A DNA stretch of 64,000 nucleotides. It comes from Sporosarcina sp. ACRSM. Lineage in GTDB: Bacteria > Bacillota > Bacilli > Bacillales_A > Planococcaceae. Within the stretch, counting starts at the first letter, position 1. Every line of letters starts with the position of its first letter. Below, piece by piece: positions 31,956 to 41,180 of the stretch. The translations under genes were made by a program, and so were the position numbers. Below the pieces are notes generated by a model. The model was not told the origin of the DNA. It made no database searches and saw only the letters and a program-made list of their open reading frames with translations. The DNA lies in NCBI RefSeq assembly GCF_022346545.1, contig NZ_JAKRNU010000004.1, positions 1 to 64,000 of the forward strand. The letters run 5' to 3'.

Positions 31956-33431
31956 ATGTTTTTCAAAGGCATGAATAATAGAGGGAAAGAGCGTACTTCC
32001 CCTATGTTCATAAAACCTTTCACAAAGGTTAACATCATCTTGATTAGTACTTTGTTGTTAATAGCCATCGGCATACAAACAGGTTTTGCAAATACATTAC
32101 AAGGCTCAGGCCTTTCTACTGTTTTCCATATCTATTCAGAAGGTGAATATGTAGGCGCCATTTCCGACAAGGAAAAAATAGAGGAATTGAAAGAACAAGA
32201 GCTACAACAAGCGGCCTCCGAATATGGAAATCTCTCCTTATCAATTGGCACGGACTTGTCCGTCATTCCGGAATTGGTCTTCGCAGCTGAAACGGAAGAC
32301 GAACCCGTACTTGAAAAACTTCATGAACTGTTATCTGTGGAAGCAGAGGCAACTGGCGTTGTCATTGACGACAAACTGGCATTCTATGTCAAAGACCAAG
32401 ACGCCTACGATGAAGTGATTCGCCAATTGAAACTGCAAAATGTAACGGAACAAGAGCTTGACGAATTCGAAGATCGCATGTCCTCTACAACTACAATCCC
32501 CCCTTTGAAGGAGGGTGAAACCCGTATCCTCGATATTCTGTTTAGCGGCGAGATGAAAGCAGAGACGGGGAGCACGTCTCCAGCGGAAGTGAGAACGGTA
32601 AAAGAAGCTTTAGTCCTACTAAACAAAGGCACGTTGGAAGAAAAGAAATATACCATTCAATCCGGGGATGTCTTAGGCGGAATTGCGTCTGCGCATCAGA
32701 TGACGACAGCCAAATTGCTTGAGCTCAATCCGGGTTATACAGTCAACACCCTTCTCCAACTTGGAGACGAATTGAATGTGACCGTCACAGAACCTTATGT
32801 TGAAGTGGAAGTCCATTACGAAGCGAAAAATAAGCAAACGATTAAACATAAAAAGATTACAGAAAAAGATAGCTCGATGTTTAAAGGCGAAAAGAAAGTG
32901 ACCCAAAAAGGATCGGATGGCGAAAAGGTCGTTACGAAATACATCCGAAAACGCAATGGCCAAACAGTAGGTAGTGATGTCATCGACGAAAAGATCCTTG
33001 TTGAACCGACTGACAAAGTGTTGGTCGTAGGAACAAAGGTGATGCCTTCCAGAGGCACAGGCACATTTGTATGGCCTACAGTCGGTGGATACGTATCGAG
33101 TCAGATGGGCGTCAGATGGGGAAGAGTGCATCAAGGGATTGACATTGCCCGCCCATCATCCCGCACCATTTTAGCGGCTGACAATGGAGTGGTCACTAAA
33201 GTAAGTCGACATAGCACTTACGGGAACCACATTGTCATTAAGCATAACAACGGTTATGAAACATTATATGCCCATCTTGCTTCGACGAATGTGAAAGTTG
33301 GACAAACTGTCCCACAAGGAGCAAAAATAGGGGTCATGGGTTCAACAGGCCGTTCGACTGGTGTTCATCTTCATTTTGAAGTGATAAAAAATGGAAAAAA
33401 TATTAATCCATTATCTGTAGTAAGCAAATAA
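31956..33431 (+). CDS. LysM/G5/M23 cell-wall metallopeptidase
   Basis: A 491-residue exported peptidoglycan peptidase. It has an N-terminal membrane anchor or signal (VNIILISTLLLIAIGIQTGF, residues ~30-50), a long polar region, a LysM domain (YTIQSGDVLGGIASAHQMT near residue 230), a G5-like domain (YEAKNKQTIKHKKI to about 345) and a C-terminal M23 domain. The zinc ligands are visible in HQGIDIA and HLHFEV. It starts at an ATG after GGAAGGAG. Proteins of this layout sit just upstream of walR in several Bacilli and fit wall remodelling under WalRK control, though I see no clear WalR box. Confidence 0.9.
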   Translation: MFFKGMNNRGKERTSPMFIKPFTKVNIILISTLLLIAIGIQTGFANTLQGSGLSTVFHIYSEGEYVGAISDKEKIEELKEQELQQAASEYGNLSLSIGTDLSVIPELVFAAETEDEPVLEKLHELLSVEAEATGVVIDDKLAFYVKDQDAYDEVIRQLKLQNVTEQELDEFEDRMSSTTTIPPLKEGETRILDILFSGEMKAETGSTSPAEVRTVKEALVLLNKGTLEEKKYTIQSGDVLGGIASAHQMTTAKLLELNPGYTVNTLLQLGDELNVTVTEPYVEVEVHYEAKNKQTIKHKKITEKDSSMFKGEKKVTQKGSDGEKVVTKYIRKRNGQTVGSDVIDEKILVEPTDKVLVVGTKVMPSRGTGTFVWPTVGGYVSSQMGVRWGRVHQGIDIARPSSRTILAADNGVVTKVSRHSTYGNHIVIKHNNGYETLYAHLASTNVKVGQTVPQGAKIGVMGSTGRSTGVHLHFEVIKNGKNINPLSVVSK

Positions 33432-33440
33432 ATGCATCCG

Positions 33441-33469
33441 GGACGGTACACTGTTGTATCGTCCTTTTT
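33441..33469 (+). terminator. Terminator after the M23 peptidase gene
   Basis: GGACGGTACA pairs with TGTATCGTCC with one G-T pair, followed by TTTTTG. Confidence 0.7.
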
Positions 33470-33573
33470 GCTTTTTGGTAGCAATGTTTAGAGCCGAAGG
33501 GTTAAGTGATCTTCTGTATAAATAGCGGTTATGTGTGCGTATATACCCATGTTTCGACAAGATTCGGAAATTT

Positions 33574-33587
33574 ATTTCCCGGGAAAT
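33574..33587. promoter_or_regulatory. Noc-binding site (NBS)
   Basis: ATTTCCCGGGAAAT is a perfect 14-bp palindrome identical to the Noc-binding site consensus of B. subtilis. It lies 92 bp before walR. Noc is encoded at 18029-18895 in this window. Confidence 0.85.
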
Positions 33588-33601
33588 GAATTGTTGTGGT
33601 T

Positions 33602-33630
33602 TTGCGAATCGCTTGGAAGCGTGATAGAGT
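33602..33630 (+). promoter_or_regulatory. Putative walRKHIJ promoter
   Basis: TTGCGA (33602-33607), a 17-nt spacer and TAGAGT (33625-33630). Moderate matches only. Confidence 0.4.
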
Positions 33631-33678
33631 TAAAGAAAATGTATTGTGGCGCTATAAAGGCGGGAAAGGATAGAGAAT

Positions 33679-34389
33679 ATGCAAAGTAAAACAATCCTTG
33701 TAGTAGACGATGAAAAACCGATTGCAGATATATTGGAATTCAATTTAAAAAAAGAGGGCTTTCAAGTATTTTGTGCTTATGATGGGGAAGAAGCGCTTGA
33801 AAAAGTGGAAGAAGTCAAGCCAGACATTATGTTGTTGGATATTATGCTTCCGAAACGGGATGGTATGGAAGTCTGTCGAGAGGTTCGTAAAAAGTATGAC
33901 TTTCCCATTATCATGCTTACGGCGAAAGACTCTGAAATTGATAAAGTGTTAGGGTTGGAACTGGGCGCGGATGATTATGTTACCAAACCATTTGGTACCC
34001 GCGAACTGATTGCCCGTGTGAAAGCCAATTTACGCAGACAGTTGAAAACAGTCTCGGATGAGCAGGAAGTGACGACGAATAATATTGAAGTAGGTAGTCT
34101 GATCATACAACCGGATGCCTATCTCGTATTGAAACGTGATGAAACGATCGAATTGACGCATCGTGAGTTTGAATTGCTTCATTATCTTGCGAAGCATATT
34201 GGGCAAGTGATGACGCGTGAACATCTGTTGCAGACTGTTTGGGGCTATGATTATTTTGGAGATGTCCGGACGGTGGATGTTACCATCAGACGGCTGCGCG
34301 AGAAGATTGAAGATACACCGAGCCATCCAGCGTGGATTGTCACGCGCCGTGGCGTTGGTTATTATTTACGGGATCCGGAACAGGAGTAA
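33679..34389 (+). CDS. walR: Response regulator WalR (YycF)
   Basis: The essential OmpR-family regulator of cell-wall metabolism. The 236-residue protein has a receiver domain (acidic pair in VVDDEKP, phospho-acceptor Asp53 in [11 protein letters not shown], Lys in VTKPFGTRE) and a winged-helix DNA-binding domain ([15 protein letters not shown]). First gene of walRKHIJ; walK begins 5 bp after it. Confidence 0.98.
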   Translation: MQSKTILVVDDEKPIADILEFNLKKEGFQVFCAYDGEEALEKVEEVKPDIMLLDIMLPKRDGMEVCREVRKKYDFPIIMLTAKDSEIDKVLGLELGADDYVTKPFGTRELIARVKANLRRQLKTVSDEQEVTTNNIEVGSLIIQPDAYLVLKRDETIELTHREFELLHYLAKHIGQVMTREHLLQTVWGYDYFGDVRTVDVTIRRLREKIEDTPSHPAWIVTRRGVGYYLRDPEQE

Positions 34390-34394
34390 TCATC

Positions 34395-36206
34395 ATGCAA
34401 AAAGTCGGTCTTTTCCGGTCGATTCATCTTAAATTTGTACTCATAAACGTGATGCTTATCCTCATTGCCATGCAAATTATCGGGTTCTACTTTGCCCAAA
34501 GGCTTGAAGATACATTGAAAGAAAACTTCACGACATCGATTATAGATCGAATGAATTTGGCTGAGTTCAGCGTGCGGGAAGAGATGTTAAAGGACGTGGA
34601 TGAACCCTCACTTTCAACGAGGCTCCGTACTGTCCTTTCCAGCGTTACATCGGATGACATCAGTGAAATCCGGGTTGTCGATACAAAATATACGATTCTT
34701 GCGACATCAGCCATGGAAAATGGCTCGATGGTCGGTCAACGTTTTCCTGATGATCTCGTAAGAAAATCCATTATGTCGGAGTCACCGGATGATGCTATTT
34801 ACCTTGACTCGATGAAACGGATATGGATATTGGTGACGCCAATCATCTCGGAGAACAAAGTTATTGGAGCCATCTATGTCAAATCTAATATTGAAAAAGT
34901 GTATGAGCAGATTGAAGAGATCAACCAAATTCTGGCGGGCGGCGTAGCCGTTTCATTGACGATTACAATCATCATTGGCATCTTTATCGCCCAGACGATG
35001 ACAAGACCGATTTCGGATATGCGACGTCAGGCACAAACGATGGCAAAAGGGGATTTTTCTCGTAAAGTACGTGTTTATGGAAATGATGAAATTGGTCAGT
35101 TGGCAATCGCCTTCAACCATTTGACGAACCAATTGCAGGAATCTCAGTCGACGACAGAAAGCGAAAGGCGCAAACTAGCTTCTGTTTTGGAGAATATGAC
35201 AGACGGAGTCATTGCGACCGATCGAAAAGGTCGCGTTAGTCTTATCAACGATTCTGCTCTTGCCATGTTAAGATTGACAAGGGATCTCGTATTGAATCGA
35301 CCGATTACGAGTATTCTTAGCGTGGAGCAGGAGTATGCCTTTGAAGACTTGATCCAACTGAAGGAGTCGATCGCCTTAGATTTCAGTACTGATGAGCAGC
35401 CTGCAATTTTGCGCGCCAATTTCTCTGTCACGCAACGTGAAACGGGCTTTGTCAATGGTCTCATCGTTGTTTTACATGACAATACAGAACAGGAAAAAAT
35501 CGATATGGAGAGACGGGAGTTCGTCTCCAACGTTTCACATGAACTGCGCACGCCATTGACGACAATGCGTAGCTATTTGGAGGCCCTTGCCGATGGGGCT
35601 TGGCAGGATAAGGAGATTGCACCATCCTTTCTGCATGTGACACAAACGGAGACGGAGCGGATGATCCGCCTCGTCAATGATCTATTGAAATTATCGCGAA
35701 TGGATAGCGAGGATTACGATCTGAACTTGGAATGGGTAGAATTCAACGACTTCTTCGACTCAATTATCGATCGCTTTGAGTTCTCGAAATCACAGGATGT
35801 CAAATTCAATCGTCTGCTTTCCAATGAAGACTTTTTTGTGGAAATTGATACGGACAAGATGACACAGGTAATTGATAATATCATATCGAATGCCATGAAG
35901 TATTCACCGGACGGCGGGGAAATCTGCTTTAGTGTCACGCAGTCCGACGATCAGATTCAAGTGATGATCTCCGATGAGGGGATGGGGATACCGAAAGCCA
36001 ATGTCAAGCGTATATTTGAACGGTTCTACCGGGCCGATCGAGCGCGCTCACGTGCTTTGGGCGGTACGGGCCTTGGTCTTGCGATTGCCCGTGAAATGAT
36101 CATGGCGCATGGCGGCGACATATGGGCAGAGAGCGAAGAAGGTAAAGGAACGACGATCTACTTTACATTACCGATTGAACATCAAGAGGAGGGTGAATGG
36201 GATTGA
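34395..36206 (+). CDS. walK: Sensor histidine kinase WalK (YycG)
   Basis: The membrane sensor kinase partner of WalR. It starts at the ATG at 34395 (MQKVGLFRSIHLK) after CAGGAG; an in-frame upstream start lies inside walR. The 603-residue protein has two transmembrane segments flanking an extracellular sensor (~residues 35-180), HAMP (TRPISDMRRQAQTMAKGDFS), PAS (~265-370), HisKA with the phospho-accepting His in SHELRTPLTTMRSYLEA near 382, and an ATPase domain (DNIISNAMKYSPDGG, GGTGLGLAIAREM). Confidence 0.97.
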   Translation: MQKVGLFRSIHLKFVLINVMLILIAMQIIGFYFAQRLEDTLKENFTTSIIDRMNLAEFSVREEMLKDVDEPSLSTRLRTVLSSVTSDDISEIRVVDTKYTILATSAMENGSMVGQRFPDDLVRKSIMSESPDDAIYLDSMKRIWILVTPIISENKVIGAIYVKSNIEKVYEQIEEINQILAGGVAVSLTITIIIGIFIAQTMTRPISDMRRQAQTMAKGDFSRKVRVYGNDEIGQLAIAFNHLTNQLQESQSTTESERRKLASVLENMTDGVIATDRKGRVSLINDSALAMLRLTRDLVLNRPITSILSVEQEYAFEDLIQLKESIALDFSTDEQPAILRANFSVTQRETGFVNGLIVVLHDNTEQEKIDMERREFVSNVSHELRTPLTTMRSYLEALADGAWQDKEIAPSFLHVTQTETERMIRLVNDLLKLSRMDSEDYDLNLEWVEFNDFFDSIIDRFEFSKSQDVKFNRLLSNEDFFVEIDTDKMTQVIDNIISNAMKYSPDGGEICFSVTQSDDQIQVMISDEGMGIPKANVKRIFERFYRADRARSRALGGTGLGLAIAREMIMAHGGDIWAESEEGKGTTIYFTLPIEHQEEGEWD

Positions 36207-37537
36207 AACATATTGAAACGGTCAAATCCATCATACTTCTCCTACTGATAGCCTTAAGTATCACGTTCACGTTTTCCATTTGGACGTACTCTCCGCGTTA
36301 CGAAACGATTGATCAATCACCGACAACTGATAGTATTGCCATTGCCAATAAAGAATCGATTGATCACATCATCAAACCATATAAGACTGTCTTTAATTTT
36401 AACGACAGTCTGAGAGGCACAGTGAATCCAAAAGAGATCGATATGATTATCGACAAAATCACCGATTGGAAAATTACAGACATCTCACTTGTTAATCAGA
36501 ATTTCGGTGCAGAAGAATTGGGAGCCTTGTTAAGGAAACCGAACCGGTTTACATTGTATTACCATGGAGAAGTGCCGTTGACGATTTATGATACGGTGCT
36601 CTACATGGATGAGAATATGTTGAGTGTCCCTGAAATCTCTTTTGATCGGCTTGTCATTGATTGGAATGCTTCTCATACGTATTTGGATATTCTATTTATA
36701 AGTAAAATGAACAAAACGATGTACAGTGCAAAAGCGCAAGTAAGGGACTATGAGGAATTTGAACGTACCATCTTGGCAAGGGGACAGGAATTCGAAGAGT
36801 ACAGTGAAGTGAATCCAGGGGGCTCACCTTATATCGTCGTGCCAACTGGAGCTGTGGAAGCAAGGAAGAATACGTATTTCCAAGAAGAAGTTAGGCCTAG
36901 CCAATTTCGTGATGCGTTGTTCAGCGATCCGAGTGCCGTTCGACGCAGTCAACTGTCCTCCAATGTAGAGGAGTACGGAGATAATTATGAATTGATGAAA
37001 GTGCATACGGATAAAAAGAAGCTGGATTACGTCTATCTTGTCAATGAAGACGATGAATTAGCCATTCCATCGGAGTTGTTGGAGAAAGCAATCTATTATG
37101 TGAATGAACATAGCGGATGGACAAATGAATACCGCTATACCTATATGGATCCGGCATCCCGTACAGTGCGGTTCCGATTATTTCTGCACGGTCTTCCTGT
37201 TTATACGGACTCTTCATCAACAACAGAAATTGTACAAAAGTGGGGAAAGCAGGGAATCATCGGTTATGCGAGACCTTACTATTACTACACGTGGGACGAC
37301 GCTATTAAATCGGAACCGCAACAGTTACCGTCAGGTTTAGACGTTGCCAATAGACTGAAGGACTCCGATATGATCAACTTCGATACGGTCGAAGAAATTG
37401 CCCTCGGATATTTTATGAAATATGACATGGAACGGGGTTTGTTGATCATGGAACCGTCATGGTTTTACCTGGCGAAAGGAAATTGGAGCCGTTTCTCGCC
37501 TAGTGCATTGGGAGGTGGCCTGATTGGATTGGAATAA
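36197..37537 (+). CDS. walH: WalK regulator WalH (YycH)
   Basis: A 446-residue membrane-anchored extracellular protein of the YycH family, which with WalI restrains WalK. One N-terminal transmembrane helix (IILLLLIALSITFTFSIW) is followed by a large extracytoplasmic domain. The start overlaps walK by 10 bp after GGAGGGTGA, and its end overlaps walI by 14 bp, so walK, walH and walI are translationally coupled. Confidence 0.93.
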   Translation: MGLKHIETVKSIILLLLIALSITFTFSIWTYSPRYETIDQSPTTDSIAIANKESIDHIIKPYKTVFNFNDSLRGTVNPKEIDMIIDKITDWKITDISLVNQNFGAEELGALLRKPNRFTLYYHGEVPLTIYDTVLYMDENMLSVPEISFDRLVIDWNASHTYLDILFISKMNKTMYSAKAQVRDYEEFERTILARGQEFEEYSEVNPGGSPYIVVPTGAVEARKNTYFQEEVRPSQFRDALFSDPSAVRRSQLSSNVEEYGDNYELMKVHTDKKKLDYVYLVNEDDELAIPSELLEKAIYYVNEHSGWTNEYRYTYMDPASRTVRFRLFLHGLPVYTDSSSTTEIVQKWGKQGIIGYARPYYYYTWDDAIKSEPQQLPSGLDVANRLKDSDMINFDTVEEIALGYFMKYDMERGLLIMEPSWFYLAKGNWSRFSPSALGGGLIGLE

Positions 37538-38342
37538 AACAAAAACGATATTTATCATCGTATTTTCCATTTTGAATGTTTTCCTTTATTCTTTCTATTT
37601 CAATCGGCTCATGGACGAACAAAATGTACAGGTGATGGGGAAAACCTCAACAGAAGACTTGTTAAAGATGGACAATATCACCTATAGTGAATTGCCACCT
37701 TATATTAATGATCCCTCCTACTTATCGGCCAAGTCCAAGAAGTTCACAAAGGAGCAACTGGACGCTCTTGACAATCAAGAACCGATCATCGAGGACGAAA
37801 CACGCATCAAATCCATCTTGAAAGAGCCCGTCAGTGTGATGAATGCAAAAGGGGACTATGATTTCACGGAGTTCTTATCCAAGCATGTGTTGTTCGGTTC
37901 GGATTACGTCTTATGGGATGTAGATGAAGAAGAACGGCGGGCGCTATTTTTTCAAAAAGTGAAGGATAATCCAATCTACTTTAGCCGCAAAGCGATGCTA
38001 ACCGTCTTTATGAACCGTGATGGAGAAGTGACGTATTACGAGCAAAGCATGTTTGATGAATTCGATAGTTTTAACCGGAAGAAAGACTTGATTTCACCGA
38101 TTGAGGTGTTGGGGAATCTGTATTCACGAGGCTATTTACCGCAAGATTCCAGCCTTCAACAAATGACACTCGGTTATTCGACGTTTGTCCAAGTGACGGA
38201 AACGCAAGTGTTTGCCCCGACATGGCATGTTCGTGTAAAATTGAAGGATGGCAAGGTGGAAGATTATTTTATCAATGCGATTGAAGGTAAAATGATAGAG
38301 TTTCAGACGGAGTCATCGGATGAGGATGAGGACAATGAATGA
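37524..38342 (+). CDS. walI: WalK regulator WalI (YycI)
   Basis: A 272-residue YycI-family protein with one N-terminal membrane helix (IFIIVFSILNVFLYSFYF) and an extracellular domain, forming a complex with WalH and WalK. It starts at a TTG after GGGAGGTGG and overlaps walH. The acidic C-terminus ends ESSDEDEDNE. Confidence 0.92.
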   Translation: MDWNKTKTIFIIVFSILNVFLYSFYFNRLMDEQNVQVMGKTSTEDLLKMDNITYSELPPYINDPSYLSAKSKKFTKEQLDALDNQEPIIEDETRIKSILKEPVSVMNAKGDYDFTEFLSKHVLFGSDYVLWDVDEEERRALFFQKVKDNPIYFSRKAMLTVFMNRDGEVTYYEQSMFDEFDSFNRKKDLISPIEVLGNLYSRGYLPQDSSLQQMTLGYSTFVQVTETQVFAPTWHVRVKLKDGKVEDYFINAIEGKMIEFQTESSDEDEDNE

Positions 38343-38354
38343 GAGGTTTTAACA

Positions 38355-39143
38355 ATGCGTTTTAGCGTACTCGCAAGCGGCAGTACCGGCAATGCGATTT
38401 ATATAGAAAATGACGAGCATTCTTTTCTCGTCGACGCTGGATTCAGTGCTAAGAAGATGGAAAGTTTGATGGCCGGTATCAATCGGTCCATGAAAGAGCT
38501 CGATGGAATTTTTGTAACGCATGAACATAGCGACCACATAAAAGGAATTGGCGTTGTTGCCCGGAAGTATGGACTGCCGATTTATGCAAATGAGAAGACA
38601 TGGCAAGCGATGGACGGGCTTGTCGGGACTATTCCGCTCGATCAGCGGTTTCAGTTCGATATGGAAACGGTGAAATCATTCGGTTCACTCGACGTCCAGT
38701 CATTTGCCGTTTCACATGATGCAGCGGACCCGATGTTTTATGCTTTCCATGAAAATGGGCGGAAGCTTGTCGTCATTACGGATACAGGTTATGTCAGTGA
38801 TCGGATGAAAGGGCATATCCGCGGTGCCGATTCGTTTGTATTCGAAAGCAATCATGATGTCAGCATGTTGCAAATGGGCCGTTATCCATGGTCCGTCAAG
38901 CGACGGATTCTTAGCGATGTGGGGCATGTGTCGAATGAAGATGCAGCGGTGGCGATGAGTGAAGTCGTTGAACAGAAGGAAACGCATATTTATTTATCGC
39001 ATTTGAGCAAAGATAATAATATGAAAGATCTCGCAAGGATGAGCGTTACACAAACATTGCAAACGTGTGGCATCATGACGGGCGAATATGTCCATTTACA
39101 TGACACTGACGCCGAACAGCCGACGGAACTTGTCACAGTTTGA
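38355..39143 (+). CDS. walJ: Metallo-beta-lactamase fold exonuclease WalJ (YycJ)
   Basis: A 262-residue metallo-hydrolase of the YycJ family. The metal-binding motif THEHSDH lies near residue 56, with DTGY, SNHD and HLSKDN supplying further ligands. B. subtilis YycJ has 5' exonuclease activity reported in mismatch repair, and mutants affect wall-related traits. It ends the wal operon before a terminator. Confidence 0.93.
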   Translation: MRFSVLASGSTGNAIYIENDEHSFLVDAGFSAKKMESLMAGINRSMKELDGIFVTHEHSDHIKGIGVVARKYGLPIYANEKTWQAMDGLVGTIPLDQRFQFDMETVKSFGSLDVQSFAVSHDAADPMFYAFHENGRKLVVITDTGYVSDRMKGHIRGADSFVFESNHDVSMLQMGRYPWSVKRRILSDVGHVSNEDAAVAMSEVVEQKETHIYLSHLSKDNNMKDLARMSVTQTLQTCGIMTGEYVHLHDTDAEQPTELVTV

Positions 39144-39153
39144 AAGAGAGGAT

Positions 39154-39190
39154 AACCCCTTGCTAAGCGGCAAGGGGTTTAATTTTTTTC
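39154..39190 (+). terminator. Terminator after walJ
   Basis: AACCCCTTGC pairs with GCAAGGGGTT (39154-39163 with 39170-39179), followed by a T-rich tract. Confidence 0.85.
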
Positions 39191-39243
39191 TTTGGGAATA
39201 CGCAGTTGAAAATGCGGAATATGGGTAATGTTAAGTAGAGCAT

Positions 39244-39491
39244 TTATCTTCATTCAGCGGGCTGAACGAAGATAAAGCCTCCGGCGGATGTCACAGATTT
39301 TGAAGGGAGTTAAGGAAGGCAACCTAAGTTCGCCGCGTCCTGAAAGAAAGTGCCTTAATTTCTGCAAAGGACACAGAAATACGGCCAATCGAACCCTTCG
39401 CTGTTCGATTGGCAACGGTTGCATGACCAACATCCTGTTGGCCTCAAGCTCGATTCAAAATCTGGACGCAATTACGCCGAGGCGTAATTGA
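39244..39491 (+). repeat. Structured dispersed element, copy A
   Basis: A 15-bp hairpin (39244-39258 with 39261-39275, 2-nt loop) leads directly into a conserved box (39275-39304) ending CAGATTTTGAA. A variable middle of about 150 bp follows, then a second conserved box (39453-39491) that begins with the complement TTCAAAATCTG and ends with the hairpin CAATTACGCC / GGCGTAATTG. Both boxes recur in the same order and orientation in copy B (53228-53421), again just before a gene start. An open frame across the middle has no coding features. Confidence 0.75.
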
Positions 39492-39513
39492 TGGAAAGGA
39501 AAGGGAGAGGTTT

Positions 39514-40770
39514 ATGGATGAATTCAACCGACCTGAAGATCGGGAACAAAAGCCACTGATACCGGAAAATGAAACGCCGACCAATACACGGACAGAGTAT
39601 AAGCCGCCAAGTCCAAAACGAAAAAGCGGTTTTTTACCGAGTCTTCTTGGTGCAATCGTTGGAGGGCTTGTCGTGTGGCTACTGATGTCAAGTCTAACGG
39701 GACCGTCCGGCAAGCAAGTCGGAGATGGGGATTCAAATGAGAACGGACATTTTCAAACCGAACAGATTTCATTTGATGTTACGACGGATATTACGGAAAC
39801 CGTGGAAAAAGTGGCCGATGCAGTTGTCGGTGTGACGAATTTACAGACGGTCCGTGATTTTTGGTCGACTTCTGAAACGACGAGGGAGACGGGTACAGGT
39901 TCCGGCGTTATCTACAAAAAAGAAGGCGACAAAGCGTTTATCGTCACCAATTACCACGTCGTTGAAGGAGCGCAGGAATTGGAAATCACATTCGACGATG
40001 GTACGAAAACGAAAGGGACACTTGTAGGAAGCGATATGTGGACAGACCTGGCCGTCATTGAAATCGATTCTGCCAATGTGACGTCCGTTGCTGAGTTTGG
40101 CGATTCGGACGCCTTAAAACGCGGGGAAACCGTGATTGCCATTGGTAATCCACTTGGACTTGGTTTCTCTGGTTCGGTGACTGTAGGCGTTGTATCGGGA
40201 AAAGATCGTTCGATCCCGATCGATTTTGACAATAACGGAACGATCGACTGGCAGGCAGACGTGTTGCAAACCGATGCAGCCATTAACCCGGGGAACTCAG
40301 GCGGAGCCCTTATTAACCTTTCAGGACAGCTGATCGGTATCAATTCCATGAAGATTTCAGAAGCGATTGTCGAAGGGATTGGACTTGCCATTCCGATGAA
40401 CTTGGCAAAACCGATCATCGAGCATCTCGAAACGACGGGCACAGTGAATCGTCCGACGATGGGTGTCACATTACTCGATCTGAGAAGTATTCCCTCCCAC
40501 CAACAACAGCAAATGTTGAAAATTCCAGCCGAAGTGAAAGACGGGGTTGTCGTCACAGAAGTGATGCGTAATTCAGCGGCTGAACTTGCAGGTGTAAAAA
40601 AGTACGATGTCATTGTCGAAATGGATGAGGAGAAGATCGGAGACATGGTCACATTACGTAAACATCTGTACAATGAAAAAGAAGTGGGCGATACGATGCA
40701 AATGAAAGTATACCGAGAGGGGAAATTACTCGAAATTGAAATGGAATTAAGGGATGGCAATTCATTCTAA
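39514..40770 (+). CDS. htrA: Membrane-anchored serine protease HtrA (YycK type)
   Basis: A DegP/HtrA-type envelope quality-control protease of 418 residues. It has a cytoplasmic N-terminus, one membrane helix (LLGAIVGGLVVWLLMSSL near residues 48-65), a trypsin-like domain with catalytic His in TNYHVVEGA, Asp in MWTDLAVIE and Ser in NPGNSGGAL, and a C-terminal PDZ domain. Its place after walJ is conserved in Bacilli. Copy A of the dispersed element replaces the normal upstream gap. Confidence 0.95.
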   Translation: MDEFNRPEDREQKPLIPENETPTNTRTEYKPPSPKRKSGFLPSLLGAIVGGLVVWLLMSSLTGPSGKQVGDGDSNENGHFQTEQISFDVTTDITETVEKVADAVVGVTNLQTVRDFWSTSETTRETGTGSGVIYKKEGDKAFIVTNYHVVEGAQELEITFDDGTKTKGTLVGSDMWTDLAVIEIDSANVTSVAEFGDSDALKRGETVIAIGNPLGLGFSGSVTVGVVSGKDRSIPIDFDNNGTIDWQADVLQTDAAINPGNSGGALINLSGQLIGINSMKISEAIVEGIGLAIPMNLAKPIIEHLETTGTVNRPTMGVTLLDLRSIPSHQQQQMLKIPAEVKDGVVVTEVMRNSAAELAGVKKYDVIVEMDEEKIGDMVTLRKHLYNEKEVGDTMQMKVYREGKLLEIEMELRDGNSF

Positions 40771-40803
40771 AAGGACAATGTGTAAACATTGTTAACAAGA
40801 AAC

Positions 40804-41132
40804 TTATCCACAGCAGGTAGAATAGCGAATCATTGCTAACCTACCTGCTTTTCATATGTTTTCACGCTTTGTGGATAAGTTTGAATATTTGTGAATAACT
40901 TTGTGTAAAAGAAAAAGGAGAATAAAATGAAAATTTATAGTTGTGAAACCCATATAAATCAAGCACTTGACGTATTTGTTGCGGAAGAAAAGAATTTCCC
41001 GATCATGAAAGAGAACACGGAAGAAGAAAAGTTATCCACACGGTGTACCTATTGTGAGGAGCTAGCATTATATATAGTGGCAAATGAATAAACCGCCACA
41101 ATATATAGAAAATTATGTGGATATGTGCATAA
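40804..41132. promoter_or_regulatory. Cluster of five DnaA boxes around the CxxH/CxxC gene
   Basis: Sequences matching TTATNCACA occur at 40804-40812 (plus), 40870-40878 and 40890-40898 (minus), 41032-41040 (plus, within the small gene) and 41124-41132 (minus), that is five in 330 bp, about 30 kb from oriC. They flank and lie upstream of rlmH (yydA). Confidence 0.75.
40927..41091 (+). CDS. CxxH/CxxC small protein
   Basis: A 54-residue protein just upstream of rlmH. It has a CETH motif at residues 6-9 and a CTYC motif at residues 40-43, the hallmark of the CxxH/CxxC protein family that neighbours rlmH in Bacilli. A strong AAAAGGAG site lies before the ATG. The four ligands suggest one zinc or other metal ion. 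The codons for Leu37-Ser38-Thr39 form a perfect DnaA box (41032-41040). Function unknown. Confidence 0.82.
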   Translation: MKIYSCETHINQALDVFVAEEKNFPIMKENTEEEKLSTRCTYCEELALYIVANE

Positions 41133-41180
41133 CTTATGTGGACAACTTGTTTGTAAATAGGACGTAAAGGTGGACAACAT

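Noticed and set aside
39288-39491. 67-aa open reading frame in the dispersed element before htrA
   Set aside because: It is covered by the inverted boxes and hairpins of copy A and has no matching frame in copy B.
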